In this document: positions 42,865 through 53,953 of the stretch, piece by piece | How positions within the stretch are numbered: position 1 is the stretch's first letter | How the letters are laid out: the number at the start of each line of letters is the position of its first letter | Assembly: GCF_000244955.1 (NCBI RefSeq) | Contig: NZ_CM001439.1 | Coordinates: 4,521,234-4,585,233 of the forward strand | Direction of reading: 5' to 3' | DNA from: Saccharomonospora marina XMU15 | Lineage (GTDB): Bacteria; Actinomycetota; Actinomycetes; Mycobacteriales; Pseudonocardiaceae | Length of the DNA: 64,000 nt | Made by a program: the position numbers and the translations under genes | The notes under the pieces: model-generated | The model's input: only the letters and a program-made list of their open reading frames with translations | Databases searched by the model: none | What the model was told of the DNA's origin: nothing

Positions 42865-43913
42865 CGGAGACATCGCTGGCCGCGGCGCCGATCGACACCG
42901 GCAACGAGCCGGTGCTTTCCGCCCGCGACCTCGTCAAGCACTTCCCCGTCCGCGGTGGCGGGCTGTTGCGCCGCAGGATCGGAGACGTGCACGCGGTGTG
43001 CGGGGTCTCCTTCGACATCTATCCGAACGAGACACTCGGCCTCGTCGGCGAGTCCGGCTGCGGGAAATCCACCACCGCGCGGGTGGTGCTGAACCTGCAG
43101 CCCGCCACCTCCGGAGAGGTGCTGTTCCAGGGTAGGCGGCTCAACGACCTGCCGAACAAGGAAATGCGGCGGCTGCGGCGCAGCCTGCAGATCGTGTTCC
43201 AGGACCCCTACGCGTCGCTGGACCCGCGTATTCCCGTGAACGAGATCGTGGCCGAGCCGCTTCGGATTCACGGTCTCTACGGCGACAGCGGCAAGGAACG
43301 GGTGCGCGAACTGCTGAACATCGTGGGACTGCGGCCTGAACACGGCAACCGTTTCCCGCACGAGTTCTCCGGCGGTCAGCGGCAGCGGATCGGCATAGCC
43401 AGGGCGCTGGCGCTGGAGCCGAAGGTGCTCGTGCTCGACGAGCCGGTGTCCGCATTGGACGTTTCGATCCAGGCGGGCGTGTTGAACCTGCTGCAGGATC
43501 TGCAGTCGCAGCTGGATCTGTCGTACCTGTTCGTCTCCCACGACCTTTCCGTCGTGCGGCACATCGCCGACCGCATCGCGGTGATGTACCTCGGCAAGAT
43601 CGTGGAACTCGCACCTGCCGAGCAGCTGTTCCAGAGTCCGGCTCACCCCTACACCCAGGCGCTCATCTCCGCGATTCCGGTGCCCGATCCGCGCAAGGAG
43701 CGCAGCAGGCAGCGAATCGTGATCACCGGCGACGTGCCGAACCCGGTGAACCCACCGACGGGATGCCGGTTCCGTACCCGGTGCCCGAAGTTCGCCAACA
43801 CGCTCTCGGAGAGCCAGCGAAGCCTGTGTGTGGACACCGAGCCCGAACTGATCGATCACGGGCAGGGGCATCCGTCGGCGTGCCACTACGCCGAGAGCGC
43901 CCAACTGCTGTAG
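42861..43913 (+). CDS. Peptide ABC transporter ATPase (DppF/OppF type)
   Basis: A 350-aa ATPase pairing with the preceding one. Walker [10 protein letters not shown] near residue 62, signature F-S-G-G-Q-R-Q-R near 168, Walker [13 protein letters not shown] near 186, switch V-S-H-D-L. The C-terminal extension contains G-C-R-F-R-T-R-C-P as in OppF. It is the last gene of the importer operon and is followed after 4 bp by a hairpin shared with the convergent lpqW gene. Confidence 0.95.
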   Translation: MTETSLAAAPIDTGNEPVLSARDLVKHFPVRGGGLLRRRIGDVHAVCGVSFDIYPNETLGLVGESGCGKSTTARVVLNLQPATSGEVLFQGRRLNDLPNKEMRRLRRSLQIVFQDPYASLDPRIPVNEIVAEPLRIHGLYGDSGKERVRELLNIVGLRPEHGNRFPHEFSGGQRQRIGIARALALEPKVLVLDEPVSALDVSIQAGVLNLLQDLQSQLDLSYLFVSHDLSVVRHIADRIAVMYLGKIVELAPAEQLFQSPAHPYTQALISAIPVPDPRKERSRQRIVITGDVPNPVNPPTGCRFRTRCPKFANTLSESQRSLCVDTEPELIDHGQGHPSACHYAESAQLL

Positions 43914-43916
43914 CGC

Positions 43917-43957
43917 GAGGGTCTGCCGGTGGGCCTTCGACCCGGCGGCAGACCCTC
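43917..43957. terminator. Bidirectional terminator between the peptide importer operon and lpqW
   Basis: A 12-bp perfect stem (43917-43928 with 43946-43957, GAGGGTCTGCCG against its complement) around a 17-nt loop. It reaches two bases into the lpqW stop codon and lies between convergent transcription units. Confidence 0.75.
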
Positions 43958-45722
43958 AGCGGGGCCCTCTGGTCCAGTTGACCGCGGAGGAGAACGGCCC
44001 GACAAGAGGCGGGCCGGGAGTGACCCCGGAGACGGTGGAGCCGATGGCCAGCGTGTCGGCCAACTGGAACAGCGGGATGGCCACGTTGCGCTGCCACAGC
44101 CGTGGCTCCAGCTCCGCAAGGCTGTCCCGAAGTGGCTCGGTACCGCTGAGCGCGGCATCGATCACGGGTTGCAGTTCCTCGTCACACAACGCCGCGGGAT
44201 TGGCCGGTGTCCGCAGGCCGCTGTCCTCGGGCGGCTGGGAGTCCCAGCCCGGACCGCAGCCGAACGTCGAGGCAAGCGTCGAAGCCGGGTCCGCGCTCAC
44301 CGGCCTCGGCACGACGGCGATGTCCACCGTGACCTCGCCGTTCTGTGGCTGCGACCGACCCTGTCCGGTCGGCTCGTCGGGCTCGGTCGTGCTCACCGGT
44401 GCGGCGAGCATCGTGGAGAACAGCTCTCTCGACGGCGGTCGAACCGTGGTCACCTCGACCCCTGCCGCGATGAGCTGCCTGCTGAGTTCCTCGGCGATAC
44501 GCGCGTAGGGTTCCTGCTGCCCGGGTGAGGCCACCACCAGCGACAGCGTCTGGCCGTCCTTGACCCAGGTGCCTGCCTCTCGGGTGTAGCCGGCCTCGGT
44601 CAGCAGCCGCTCGGCCTGGCGCGGAGCAGGGCGTCGCGGCGGCCCGGCGGGGATGGTGGGTGCGTAGCCTTCCGCCGAGGGTGCGAGCACCTGGGCGCCC
44701 GCCCGCAGCCGGGAAGAGGGACCACCCTGGGTGCCCTCCGCGATCAACCGATCCCTGTCGAGCAGCGCCGCGATTCCCGCACGCACCTTGTCGTCGGCAA
44801 GCGCGGGCCCGACCGGGCGTAGCAACACCTCGGCGAGATAGGGCCTCGCCACGGTGTGGGACTGGGCGTCCTCACCGAGTTCGGAGAACAGCTTCACGCC
44901 GTCGGCATCGGTGGCGGCGAGAACGAACTGGTCGGTGCCGCTTCGCAGTGCGGCGGCCATCCCCTGCTGGTCCGACCTGTGCAACACGATCCTGTCGACC
45001 GCGGCGGGTTTGGCCCAGTAGCGCTCGTTGCGCTCCAGGATGATCTCGCCCCGCTCCTTGTCGACGGTCTTGATGGAGAACGGACCGCCGTAGGCGGGGA
45101 AGCTGTCCGCGAGAGCGCCCTGCCACCCGCCAGGCGCGTCCTTGAGCGCGTGCGAAGGCAACAGGTTGTCGAACAACGTCTTCCACCCCGGGTACGGCTC
45201 GCTGAAGGTGACCTCGACGAGCTTGCCGCCCTCGCCGGGCTCGATCGAGGAGATCAGCCGGTAACCGGCGGGGTCGACCACACCCGGTTGGGTCTTCATC
45301 GCCTCGGCGAGGTAGACGAAGTCCTCGACGGCGATCGGGGCGCCGTCGGACCAGGATGCCTCGGGGCGAATGCGGTAGGTGACGGTGAACGGTTCCTCCG
45401 AGGTCACCTCGGCGGAGGTCATCAGGTTCTCGTCAAGGGTGAGGGTGCCGTCGTCGTCCGGACGAAACGGTGAAGGCAGCAGTAGTTGCGAAAGCGCTTG
45501 CGTGACCGTGGAAAGGTCACCGAGGTTGTGCGGGTTGTAGCCACCCACCACGTCGTCGAGGCCGACCACGATCTGCGACGGCGTCTCGACGGGAGGAGCC
45601 GAGGTTTGCGCGATCGGTGTGCTCACCACAGGAGGGGGCGGGGTGTTCGAGCACGCGGCCAGCAGCACGGCGAGCACCAGCACCAGTAACGGATGAGCCG
45701 CCTTACCGCCCTTCGCTCGCAC
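43956..45722 (-). CDS. lpqW: LpqW-like lipoprotein, family 5 solute-binding fold
   Basis: A 588-aa lipoprotein: signal peptide, lipobox L-A-A-C (Cys 24), then a Pro-rich linker. The SBP family 5 fold is seen in Y-R-I-R-P-E-A-S-W-S-D-G-A-P-I near residue 115 and A-Y-G-G-P-F-S-I near 210. It is not in a transporter operon of its own strand; it is upstream of typA, the arrangement of mycobacterial lpqW (Rv1166) and typA (Rv1165). Mycobacterial LpqW has lost transport and directs PIM intermediates to lipomannan synthesis, so a glycolipid role is the best inference. A plain peptide-binding function for the importer next door cannot be excluded. Confidence 0.8.
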   Translation of the reverse strand: MRAKGGKAAHPLLVLVLAVLLAACSNTPPPPVVSTPIAQTSAPPVETPSQIVVGLDDVVGGYNPHNLGDLSTVTQALSQLLLPSPFRPDDDGTLTLDENLMTSAEVTSEEPFTVTYRIRPEASWSDGAPIAVEDFVYLAEAMKTQPGVVDPAGYRLISSIEPGEGGKLVEVTFSEPYPGWKTLFDNLLPSHALKDAPGGWQGALADSFPAYGGPFSIKTVDKERGEIILERNERYWAKPAAVDRIVLHRSDQQGMAAALRSGTDQFVLAATDADGVKLFSELGEDAQSHTVARPYLAEVLLRPVGPALADDKVRAGIAALLDRDRLIAEGTQGGPSSRLRAGAQVLAPSAEGYAPTIPAGPPRRPAPRQAERLLTEAGYTREAGTWVKDGQTLSLVVASPGQQEPYARIAEELSRQLIAAGVEVTTVRPPSRELFSTMLAAPVSTTEPDEPTGQGRSQPQNGEVTVDIAVVPRPVSADPASTLASTFGCGPGWDSQPPEDSGLRTPANPAALCDEELQPVIDAALSGTEPLRDSLAELEPRLWQRNVAIPLFQLADTLAIGSTVSGVTPGPPLVGPFSSAVNWTRGPR

Positions 45723-45880
45723 GCCGCAGCCCCTCCCTGCTCGTCGAACAATTGCCTCACCGCGCCCACGACCCGGTGCGCCGTCGTGTCGAGACTGCCA
45801 GATCGCATGTCAAGCCCGGATGGCGGTCCGCGTCCCCTACCGGGTGACGCGGGGGAACCCGTCGCGGTTCCCGTTCAGCC

Positions 45881-47806
<1,926 letters not shown>

Positions 47807-47957
47807 GCGTGAGCTCCCTGGTGCGAAAAAGGGTGGAATGACCAGCGGGCTGTCGCCCGAGCTGGGATCTCGACCAGGATAGCCGCGCCGCGTGCCCTAC
47901 CGACCGGCAGTGCCGGTCGTGCACCGGCACCATGGTGGCTGAGCTGGGCAAACGCGC

Positions 47958-48257
47958 TCAGTGTGTGATGGACTCGTTCAGCTCGCGCAGTTGCGCCGCC
48001 GTTCTCGTCACGACGAAATCGATCACCTCGTGGTGGGCGAGGTTCGCCAGCGCCAGCGGGTCCGACGCGAGCACGGCGTCGAGCTTGCCGCGCGGCATGG
48101 GCCTGGCCAGCAACACCTCACCGAGGTGCGCCTCCCGCCGCCCCGAAGCGAGCAGGTACTCGTGCTCGTACTGCTTGGCGAGCCATTCCACATGGTCGGG
48201 CAGCGCGTAGTCGATCTCCTGCAGCGGCGCCGTGTAGGTCAGCAAGACGACGTACAT
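47958..48257 (-). CDS. YciI-like protein
   Basis: A 99-aa dimeric alpha-beta barrel protein of the YciI family (Y-V-V-L-L-T-Y at the start, D-H-V-E-W-L near residue 21, G-R-R-E-A near 39, then D-P-L-A-L-A-N-L and V-I-D-F-V). The conserved H-D type active-site pair would be His22 and Asp66. Family members have been linked to dehydrochlorination and other minor chemistry, but the usual substrate is unknown. It stands alone between typA and the Nudix gene. Confidence 0.85.
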   Translation of the reverse strand: MYVVLLTYTAPLQEIDYALPDHVEWLAKQYEHEYLLASGRREAHLGEVLLARPMPRGKLDAVLASDPLALANLAHHEVIDFVVTRTAAQLRELNESITH

Positions 48258-48382
48258 GCCACCACGGTAAGGCCGCTGGGCACGGTCGGCAGTGGTCGAA
48301 GCGGGCGCCGCAGCACGGGTCGGTCGTACGCGGCAGCCGCCGCAACTTGCGGTTTCTCGGCGCTGTCACTGTGCTCATCGGC

Positions 48383-48790
48383 TCAGCGCGGGTAGGGCGC
48401 GCACAGCAGCCGCCGCAACTCGGGCACGAGCACCCGATCGGCAGGCAGCCAGTCGAGTTCGGCCAGCCCGGCCATGTCCACCCACCGCAGCGCCCTGTGC
48501 TCGATCGCCCGCGGCCGGGCAGAGGCGCTGACCAGCGTCGCGGCGAACACCCGCAGCACCTTGCCCGCCGACAGCGGCACGTCGGCACCGAGGCGGCCGT
48601 GCACGATCACCTCGACACCGAGTTCCTCGACACACTCCCGGCGCAGAGCCTCGCGCTCGGTCTCGCCCGCCTCCACCCGACCACCCGGCAGCTCCCACCG
48701 GCCCGCCATGTCAGCGGGGTAGGCGCGCTGCTGCGCCAGCACGGCCTGGCCACGCACGAGTGCGGCTCCGACGATCACTGCGGGTTCCAT
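48383..48790 (-). CDS. Nudix hydrolase, MutT-like
   Basis: A 135-aa Nudix hydrolase. The complete Nudix box is present: G-G-R-V-E-A-G-E-T-E, then R-E-A-L-R-R-E-C-V-E-E-L-G near residues 36-58. W-E-L-P-G-G precedes it and R-W-V-D lies near 100, as in MutT-type nucleotide pyrophosphatases that cleanse oxidised or methylated nucleotides (mycobacterial MutT2 lies in the same neighbourhood). It starts only 3 bp after the histidine kinase stop, so it is the third gene of the two-component operon. Confidence 0.92.
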   Translation of the reverse strand: MEPAVIVGAALVRGQAVLAQQRAYPADMAGRWELPGGRVEAGETEREALRRECVEELGVEVIVHGRLGADVPLSAGKVLRVFAATLVSASARPRAIEHRALRWVDMAGLAELDWLPADRVLVPELRRLLCAPYPR

Positions 48791-48793
48791 GGC

Positions 48794-50155
48794 TCACGAC
48801 AACCTACCGGCACCCTGCTCGCGGTAGCGGCGCCAGCTCACCTGGAACCGCGCCCCAGCCTCGGGTGACTCGCCGACCAGCACCTGCCCGCCCCTTCGTC
48901 GCACCGCCTCGGCGACGAGCGCCAGGCCCAGCCCCGCTCCACCCGAGCTGCGCGCCCTGTCGTCGGAGATCCGGTAGAAGCGGTCGAACACCCGCTCGCG
49001 ATGCTCCGGCTCGATGCCGGGACCGTCGTCGTCCACCACCACCCGCACCGTCGAGCGCGCCGCGAGCACCGAGACCACGATCTGCGTCTCGGCATAGCGG
49101 CAGGCGTTTCGCAACAGGTTGTTCAGCACCAGCTCGACCTCGGCCTTGGTGGCCAGCGCCCACGCGGCCGCGACGACGGCGCTGACGCGCACCGGCGGCG
49201 AACCGGACGGCAGCCGCGCCACCGCCTCACGCACCTCGGTGACCAGTTCCACCGGCTCGGCGGGTGGCAGCTCGCCTGCGTCCGACCGCGCCAGCGCGAG
49301 CAGGCCGTCCAGCAGCGCGGTGAGCCGTTCCGACTCGGCGAGCACGTCCTCCAGCGTTTCCTGCGCCAGCGTTGCGTCGGGATTGGCGACGGCGACCTCG
49401 GACTGCACCCTGATGGAGGCCACCGGTGAGCGCAGCTCGTGCGCGGCGTCGCCGGTGAAGCGACGCAGCCGCTGCGTGGCCTCCTCCTGCCTGGCGAGCA
49501 GTGCGTTGAAGGCGCCCGCGAGCGCGCGCAACTCGTCGGTGGCCTCCGGCAACGGCAGCCGCCTTCCCGCGGGCAGCGTGCGCAGGCTGCGCCGCATCCG
49601 GCTCACCGGTGCGAGCGCGGCGCGTACCCCGATCGCCGTCGCCAGCGTGGCCACCAGCGCGCCGAGCAACGCGGCCAGCAACAGCCAGCTCGAGCCGTCG
49701 GCGACGGCCTCGGCGAAGCCGACCATCGGTGCGCCGACCACCACCAGCCGCTGCGAGCCGTCCGGCGCCGTGACAACCGAGCCCTGCCAGCGCCAGGTGG
49801 GCGCGTCGGAACCGCCTGGTTCGGTCGTGACGGCCAGGCCTGCCTTCAGGTCGCCGATCGCCTCGGTGGGCAACCCGGTCCGCGCTTCGCCGTCCACCGG
49901 GCCGCCCGCCGTGTCCAGCACCCGGACCTCGATTCCGCGCGGGCCTTCGGGCAACTCGCCCGCTGCCACCACCGGAGCGGCCGAGCCGAGCACCGAGGCC
50001 AGCTCCTCGTCGACGGAACCGACCAGCAGCGGTCCGAGTGCCCTGCCCGCGAGTACCGCGAGCCCGAACAGGAACGCCAGGGTGATCGTCGTGGTGATGA
50101 GGGTGATCCGGAAGCGCAGGCTGCGCCGCCGCCACCAGCGGCGCGGCGAGCTCAC
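48794..50155 (-). CDS. Sensor histidine kinase
   Basis: A 453-aa membrane kinase. TM1 is residues 16-37, TM2 near 155-177, with an extracytoplasmic domain of about 115 residues between. HAMP follows, then HisKA D-A-A-H-E-L-R-S-P-V-A-S with the phospho-acceptor His near 238, and the ATPase domain with N-N-L-L-R-N-A-C-R-Y-A, V-D-D-D-G-P-G-I and G-G-A-G-L-G-L-A-L. The GTG start overlaps the stop of the response regulator gene by 4 bp. The signal is not readable. Confidence 0.94.
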   Translation of the reverse strand: MSSPRRWWRRRSLRFRITLITTTITLAFLFGLAVLAGRALGPLLVGSVDEELASVLGSAAPVVAAGELPEGPRGIEVRVLDTAGGPVDGEARTGLPTEAIGDLKAGLAVTTEPGGSDAPTWRWQGSVVTAPDGSQRLVVVGAPMVGFAEAVADGSSWLLLAALLGALVATLATAIGVRAALAPVSRMRRSLRTLPAGRRLPLPEATDELRALAGAFNALLARQEEATQRLRRFTGDAAHELRSPVASIRVQSEVAVANPDATLAQETLEDVLAESERLTALLDGLLALARSDAGELPPAEPVELVTEVREAVARLPSGSPPVRVSAVVAAAWALATKAEVELVLNNLLRNACRYAETQIVVSVLAARSTVRVVVDDDGPGIEPEHRERVFDRFYRISDDRARSSGGAGLGLALVAEAVRRRGGQVLVGESPEAGARFQVSWRRYREQGAGRLS

Positions 50156-50868
50156 CCCGCGTTCGCCCCGTTCACGGCGGGGTCGGCCGCGAGGTAGCCG
50201 TGGCCGCGCACGGTCTTGAGCAACGACCCCGCACCCGCGGCCTCCAACTTGCGGCGCACGTAACCGACGTAGACCTCCACCACGTTGCGGGTCGCCGCGT
50301 GCTCGTCACCCCACACCGCGCGCAGCAGTTCCCCCTTCGTCACGACCGTCCCCGCCCTGCCCACGAGTACTTCCAGCAGCGCGAACTCCCGTGGGCTCAG
50401 CACCACCGGCTCGTCGTACCAGTGCACCTGCCTGGTGGCCCTGTCCAGCACGAGCCCGCCGACACGCAGCGGACCACGCGCGGGCTGCGCCGTCGCCCGG
50501 CGCAACACGGCCCGCACCTGCGCGACCAGCACCACGAACGAGAAGGGTTTCACCAGGTAGCCGTCGGCACCGAGGTCCAGCCCGTCGGCCTGATCGACCT
50601 CACCGTCCTTGGCCGAGATGAGCAACACCGGGGTGTGCACGCCCAACTCACGCAGCCGTTGCAGCACCCGGTAGCCGGACAGCCCGGGAAGCATGATGTC
50701 CAGCAGTAGCACGTCGAACGAGCCGGTTCGCGCCAGTCGCAAGGCCTCGGGTCCGTCGGCCGCGGGCACGACGTCCATGCCCTCCGCGGCAAGGCCGCGT
50801 TGCAGGGCCTTGCGCACTCCGGGCTCGTCGTCGACCACAAGTACTCGAGGGTTCACGGTTGCCAGCAT
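50152..50868 (-). CDS. OmpR-family response regulator
   Basis: A 238-aa regulator: receiver domain (V-V-D-D-E-P, phospho-Asp in V-L-L-L-D-I-M-L-P-G, S-A-K and K-P-F motifs) and a winged-helix DNA-binding domain ending in V-R-G-H-G-Y. It heads the leftward operon regulator - kinase - Nudix and is divergent from the LolA-like/ABC operon across 140 bp, so that operon is the natural first candidate for its target. A GTG four codons in is an alternative start. Confidence 0.94.
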   Translation of the reverse strand: MLATVNPRVLVVDDEPGVRKALQRGLAAEGMDVVPAADGPEALRLARTGSFDVLLLDIMLPGLSGYRVLQRLRELGVHTPVLLISAKDGEVDQADGLDLGADGYLVKPFSFVVLVAQVRAVLRRATAQPARGPLRVGGLVLDRATRQVHWYDEPVVLSPREFALLEVLVGRAGTVVTKGELLRAVWGDEHAATRNVVEVYVGYVRRKLEAAGAGSLLKTVRGHGYLAADPAVNGANAG

Positions 50869-51008
50869 GCCGCTTTCCTGGTCGTTCGTGCCGCCGCTCT
50901 CAGCGCACTCTCAGCATCTCAGGTCCGTCTCAGCGCACGACGTGCAGTGTTCATGGCGAAGGTTCATGGCGAAGTGGGACACACTGGCAAGTAGTGAAAA
51001 GGAGGGGC

Positions 51009-52070
51009 ATGGTGAATCCGAAGCGAAGGGCCGTGACCGTGGCTGTGGCGGGCACGGCGGCAGGAGCGGTCGGGCTGGCGTTGCTCGCGCTGCCTGCGGG
51101 AGCGGGGGAGGCGCCGGAACTGCCACCGGTCAGCGCGCAGGACCTGGTGGGGTCGGTACTGCGGACGGATGCCCCGGCGCTGTCGGGCACGGTGGAGCTG
51201 GACAACCGCCTCGGCCTGCCCGCCGTTCCGGGTATGCCTGCGCTGGAGGCCGACTCCGCCCGGGTCTTCTACGACGGCTCGGGCCGCGGCAGGCTCGCGA
51301 TCCAGCGCGACACCAGCGAGTACACGGTGGTGCACGGAAAGGACGTGCTGTGGACCTATGACTCGGCCGAGAACACGGTGACCCGCACTCCACTCACCCA
51401 CGACAGGGCGGCACCGCCCGTCGACGGCGAACTCACCGATCCGGCCACGCTGGCCAACCGCCTCCTCGACGAGGTACGGCAGAGCAGCACGGTGGCAGTC
51501 GACGGCACGGCGACCGTCGCCGACCGCGCGGCCTACGAACTGGTGCTGACACCCAAGCCGGAAGAGCGGACGCTGCTGCGGGAAGTGCGCATCGCCGTCG
51601 ACAGCGAGACGCGGTTGCCGCTGCGGGTGTCGGCGTTCACCAACGGCACCAGCGAGCCCGCGCTTCGGCTGGGATTCACCGACATTTCCTTCGGCGCGCA
51701 GCCTGCGCAACTGTTCAGCTTCACCCCGCCGCCGGGGGCCGAGGTGGAGCGGGAACGCCAGAACGGGCCGAGGGGTCCACGGCAGCACGGGCAAGTCGCG
51801 CCCGAGGTCGTCGGGTCGGGCTGGGACACCGTGCTGCTCACCAGGATGCCCGCCGACGTCGACACCGGTCGCGACACCGGTCACGACGCGCAAGCGGGCG
51901 GTGACCTGCGCGGGATGCTGGAACAGGTCGGGCAGCGGGTGCGCGGGCCGTACGGCTCCGGCTACCTGATCGAGACCACCGTGGCGACGGCACTGATCAC
52001 CGACGACGGCAGGGTCGCCGTCGGTGCGGTGCCCGAACAGGTGCTGACCCAGGCGTTGGGCCGCCGGTGA
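51009..52070 (+). CDS. LolA/RseB-like secreted or anchored protein
   Basis: A 353-aa protein with a single N-terminal signal/anchor (M-V-N-P-K-R-R-A-V-T-V-A-V-A then a hydrophobic run, A-G-A cleavage-like site near residue 30). The body has the long beta-sheet pattern of the LolA/RseB lipoprotein-carrier superfamily: S-G-T-V-E-L-D-N-R near 57, L-W-T-Y-D-S-A-E-N-T-V near 115, L-P-L-R-V-S-A-F near 200 and L-F-S-F-T-P-P-P-G near 235. The Shine-Dalgarno AGGAGG is 3 bases from the ATG at 51009 and 6 from a GTG at 51012, so the GTG may be the true start. Its stop overlaps the ABC ATPase start by 4 bp. Confidence 0.83.
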   Translation: MVNPKRRAVTVAVAGTAAGAVGLALLALPAGAGEAPELPPVSAQDLVGSVLRTDAPALSGTVELDNRLGLPAVPGMPALEADSARVFYDGSGRGRLAIQRDTSEYTVVHGKDVLWTYDSAENTVTRTPLTHDRAAPPVDGELTDPATLANRLLDEVRQSSTVAVDGTATVADRAAYELVLTPKPEERTLLREVRIAVDSETRLPLRVSAFTNGTSEPALRLGFTDISFGAQPAQLFSFTPPPGAEVERERQNGPRGPRQHGQVAPEVVGSGWDTVLLTRMPADVDTGRDTGHDAQAGGDLRGMLEQVGQRVRGPYGSGYLIETTVATALITDDGRVAVGAVPEQVLTQALGRR

Positions 52071-53062
52071 GCACGGCACTGACCGGCGTGGCCGTTTCCG
52101 AGGAAGCGGCCACGCCGACCGTACCGCTGGCGGCGCGGGCCAGGGGGCTGCGCAAGACCTACGGCAGCACGGTCGCGGTCGACCACGTGGACCTCGACGT
52201 ACCGCAGGGCGCCGTGCTGGGCATGCTCGGCCCCAACGGCTCGGGCAAGACCACCACCATCCGCATGCTGCTCGGGTTGGTGCGCCCGACGGCGGGGGAC
52301 GTGCGGCTGCTGGGACACCCCATGCCGGACGGGGCAGGCCGGGCACTGCCCGACGTCGGCGCGCTGGTCGAGGCTCCGGGTTTCCACCCGTTCCTCTCCG
52401 GCCGCGAGAACCTGCTGCGCCTTGCCTCGGCGGAGCCGAGACTGGCGACGGCCGGCGTCGCGGGCGCGGTCGATGCCGCATTGGAGCGAGTGGGGCTGTC
52501 GTCGGCGGCGGGCCGCCGTTACCGGGCCTACTCGCTGGGTATGAAGCAGCGACTCGGCCTCGCGGGCGCGTTGCTGGTTCCCAGACGCATGGTGGTGCTC
52601 GACGAGCCGACCAACGGCCTCGATCCCGCGGGCACCCGGGAAGTACGCGCCATCATCGCGGAGTTGCATGCCGCGGGGGTGACCGTGCTGGTGTCGTCAC
52701 ACCTGCTCGCGGAGGTGGAAGCGACGTGCACGCACGTGGCGGTGCTGCACGAGGGCGGTGTCGTGGCGCAGGGTGAGTTGTCGGAGTTGCTGGAATCGGG
52801 CTCGCCCGCGCTGCTGGTGTCCACACCGGACGGCTCGGGAGCGGTGGCGGCACTGCGAGAGCGGCGCGTGCCGTCCCGGTTGACCCCGCAGGGAGTTCGG
52901 GTGGACCTTTCCGCCACCACGGCGCCGGAGGTGGTGGCCGCGCTGGTGCACGCCGAGGTGCCGGTGCACGAGGTGCGCAGGGCGCGAACGGGCCTTGAGG
53001 ACCTGTTCGCGCGACTGACCCAGCAGGAGGGACCGGACGAGCAGCAGGAGGCGGCGACGTGA
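52067..53062 (+). CDS. ABC transporter ATPase (exporter type)
   Basis: A 331-aa ATPase of the drug/lipid exporter class. Walker A G-P-N-G-S-G-K-T-T near residue 60, signature Y-S-L-G-M-K-Q-R near 155, Walker B M-V-V-L-D-E-P-T-N-G-L-D near 176 and S-S-H-L-L switch. The C-terminal 90 residues resemble the regulatory extension of DrrA/NatA-type ATPases. A G-x-G-M-K-Q in place of L-S-G-G-Q is common in this class. It is translationally coupled to the LolA-like gene before and the permease after. Confidence 0.94.
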   Translation: MSTALTGVAVSEEAATPTVPLAARARGLRKTYGSTVAVDHVDLDVPQGAVLGMLGPNGSGKTTTIRMLLGLVRPTAGDVRLLGHPMPDGAGRALPDVGALVEAPGFHPFLSGRENLLRLASAEPRLATAGVAGAVDAALERVGLSSAAGRRYRAYSLGMKQRLGLAGALLVPRRMVVLDEPTNGLDPAGTREVRAIIAELHAAGVTVLVSSHLLAEVEATCTHVAVLHEGGVVAQGELSELLESGSPALLVSTPDGSGAVAALRERRVPSRLTPQGVRVDLSATTAPEVVAALVHAEVPVHEVRRARTGLEDLFARLTQQEGPDEQQEAAT

Positions 53063-53946
53063 CCACCGATGTGACACCGACCTCGGTATCCGGTGCCGAG
53101 CAGAGTGCGGGTCGGCTGCGGGCACCACTGCTGCGGTTGTTGCGAGCCGAGTTGCGTTGGATCTTCCGCAGGCCACGCAACCTTGTGGTGCTCGGGCTGC
53201 TCGCCGTCATCCCCGTGATCGTGGGGATAGCGCTGACGCTGGTCGACTCCCCCGGACCGCCCGGCCGGGGCGGCGACGGCAACGGCTCGCTGTTCGCGAC
53301 GGCGGGCGCGAACGCGCTGGTGTTGCCGATCGGGGCGATGGCGATGACGCTCAGCCTGCTGCTGCCGCTGAGCGCGGCGATGGCGGGAGCCGATGCCATC
53401 GCGGGCGAGCAGGCGCACGGCACGCTGCGCGGCATGCTGCTGGCCCCGGTGAGCAGGGGCAGGTTGCTGTTCGTGAAGGCGGTCGGCGTCGCCGTGCTGA
53501 CCCTCACCGCGGTGCTCGTGATGGCGCTGACCGGCGTGCTCACCGGTCTCGCGATCAACGGAACCGACTCGCTGCTCACGCTGTCGGGTACGACGCTGTC
53601 GTTTCCCGGTGCGCTGCTGCGAGTACTGCTGGCTGCAGGGTGGGTGGCGCTGCAGTTGTGGGCGGTCGCCGCCGTCGCGCTGGCCATCTCCGCCACCACC
53701 GAGCACCCGATGCTGGTCGTGGCCTCCGTGCTGGCAGGTGTGGTGGTGTTCTCGGTACTGAACCTGCTGGACGCACTGGACTGGCTGCACCCGTTCCTGC
53801 TCAACTCCTCGTGGACAGCCATCGGCGACGTGCTGCGCGACCCGATCCCCGCCGACGCGCTCGGCGAGGGCGCGCTGCGGGCGGCGTGCTACCTCGTCAT
53901 CGGGCTGTGCCTCGCCTACGCGCGGCTGGCCACCAAGGACGGTTGA
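53059..53946 (+). CDS. ABC-2 type transporter permease
   Basis: A 295-aa permease with six predicted TM helices. A cytoplasmic start contains L-R-A-E-L-R-W-I-F-R-R-P, typical of ABC-2 permeases, and the second half has D-A-I-A-G-E-Q-A-H-G-T-L-R, the conserved coupling motif. With the ATPase encoded just upstream it should form a homodimeric or paired exporter. The link to a LolA-like protein suggests transport of a lipid or lipoprotein-like cargo, but this is inference. The gene ends 8 bp from the convergent thiamine-transporter ATPase. Confidence 0.92.
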   Translation: MTTDVTPTSVSGAEQSAGRLRAPLLRLLRAELRWIFRRPRNLVVLGLLAVIPVIVGIALTLVDSPGPPGRGGDGNGSLFATAGANALVLPIGAMAMTLSLLLPLSAAMAGADAIAGEQAHGTLRGMLLAPVSRGRLLFVKAVGVAVLTLTAVLVMALTGVLTGLAINGTDSLLTLSGTTLSFPGALLRVLLAAGWVALQLWAVAAVALAISATTEHPMLVVASVLAGVVVFSVLNLLDALDWLHPFLLNSSWTAIGDVLRDPIPADALGEGALRAACYLVIGLCLAYARLATKDG

Positions 53947-53953
53947 GCCCGCT

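Noticed and set aside
43956-45722. Second substrate-binding protein of the adjacent peptide importer
   Set aside because: It is convergent with the importer operon and lies beside typA in the lpqW position, so an LpqW role is preferred; transport is kept only as an alternative.
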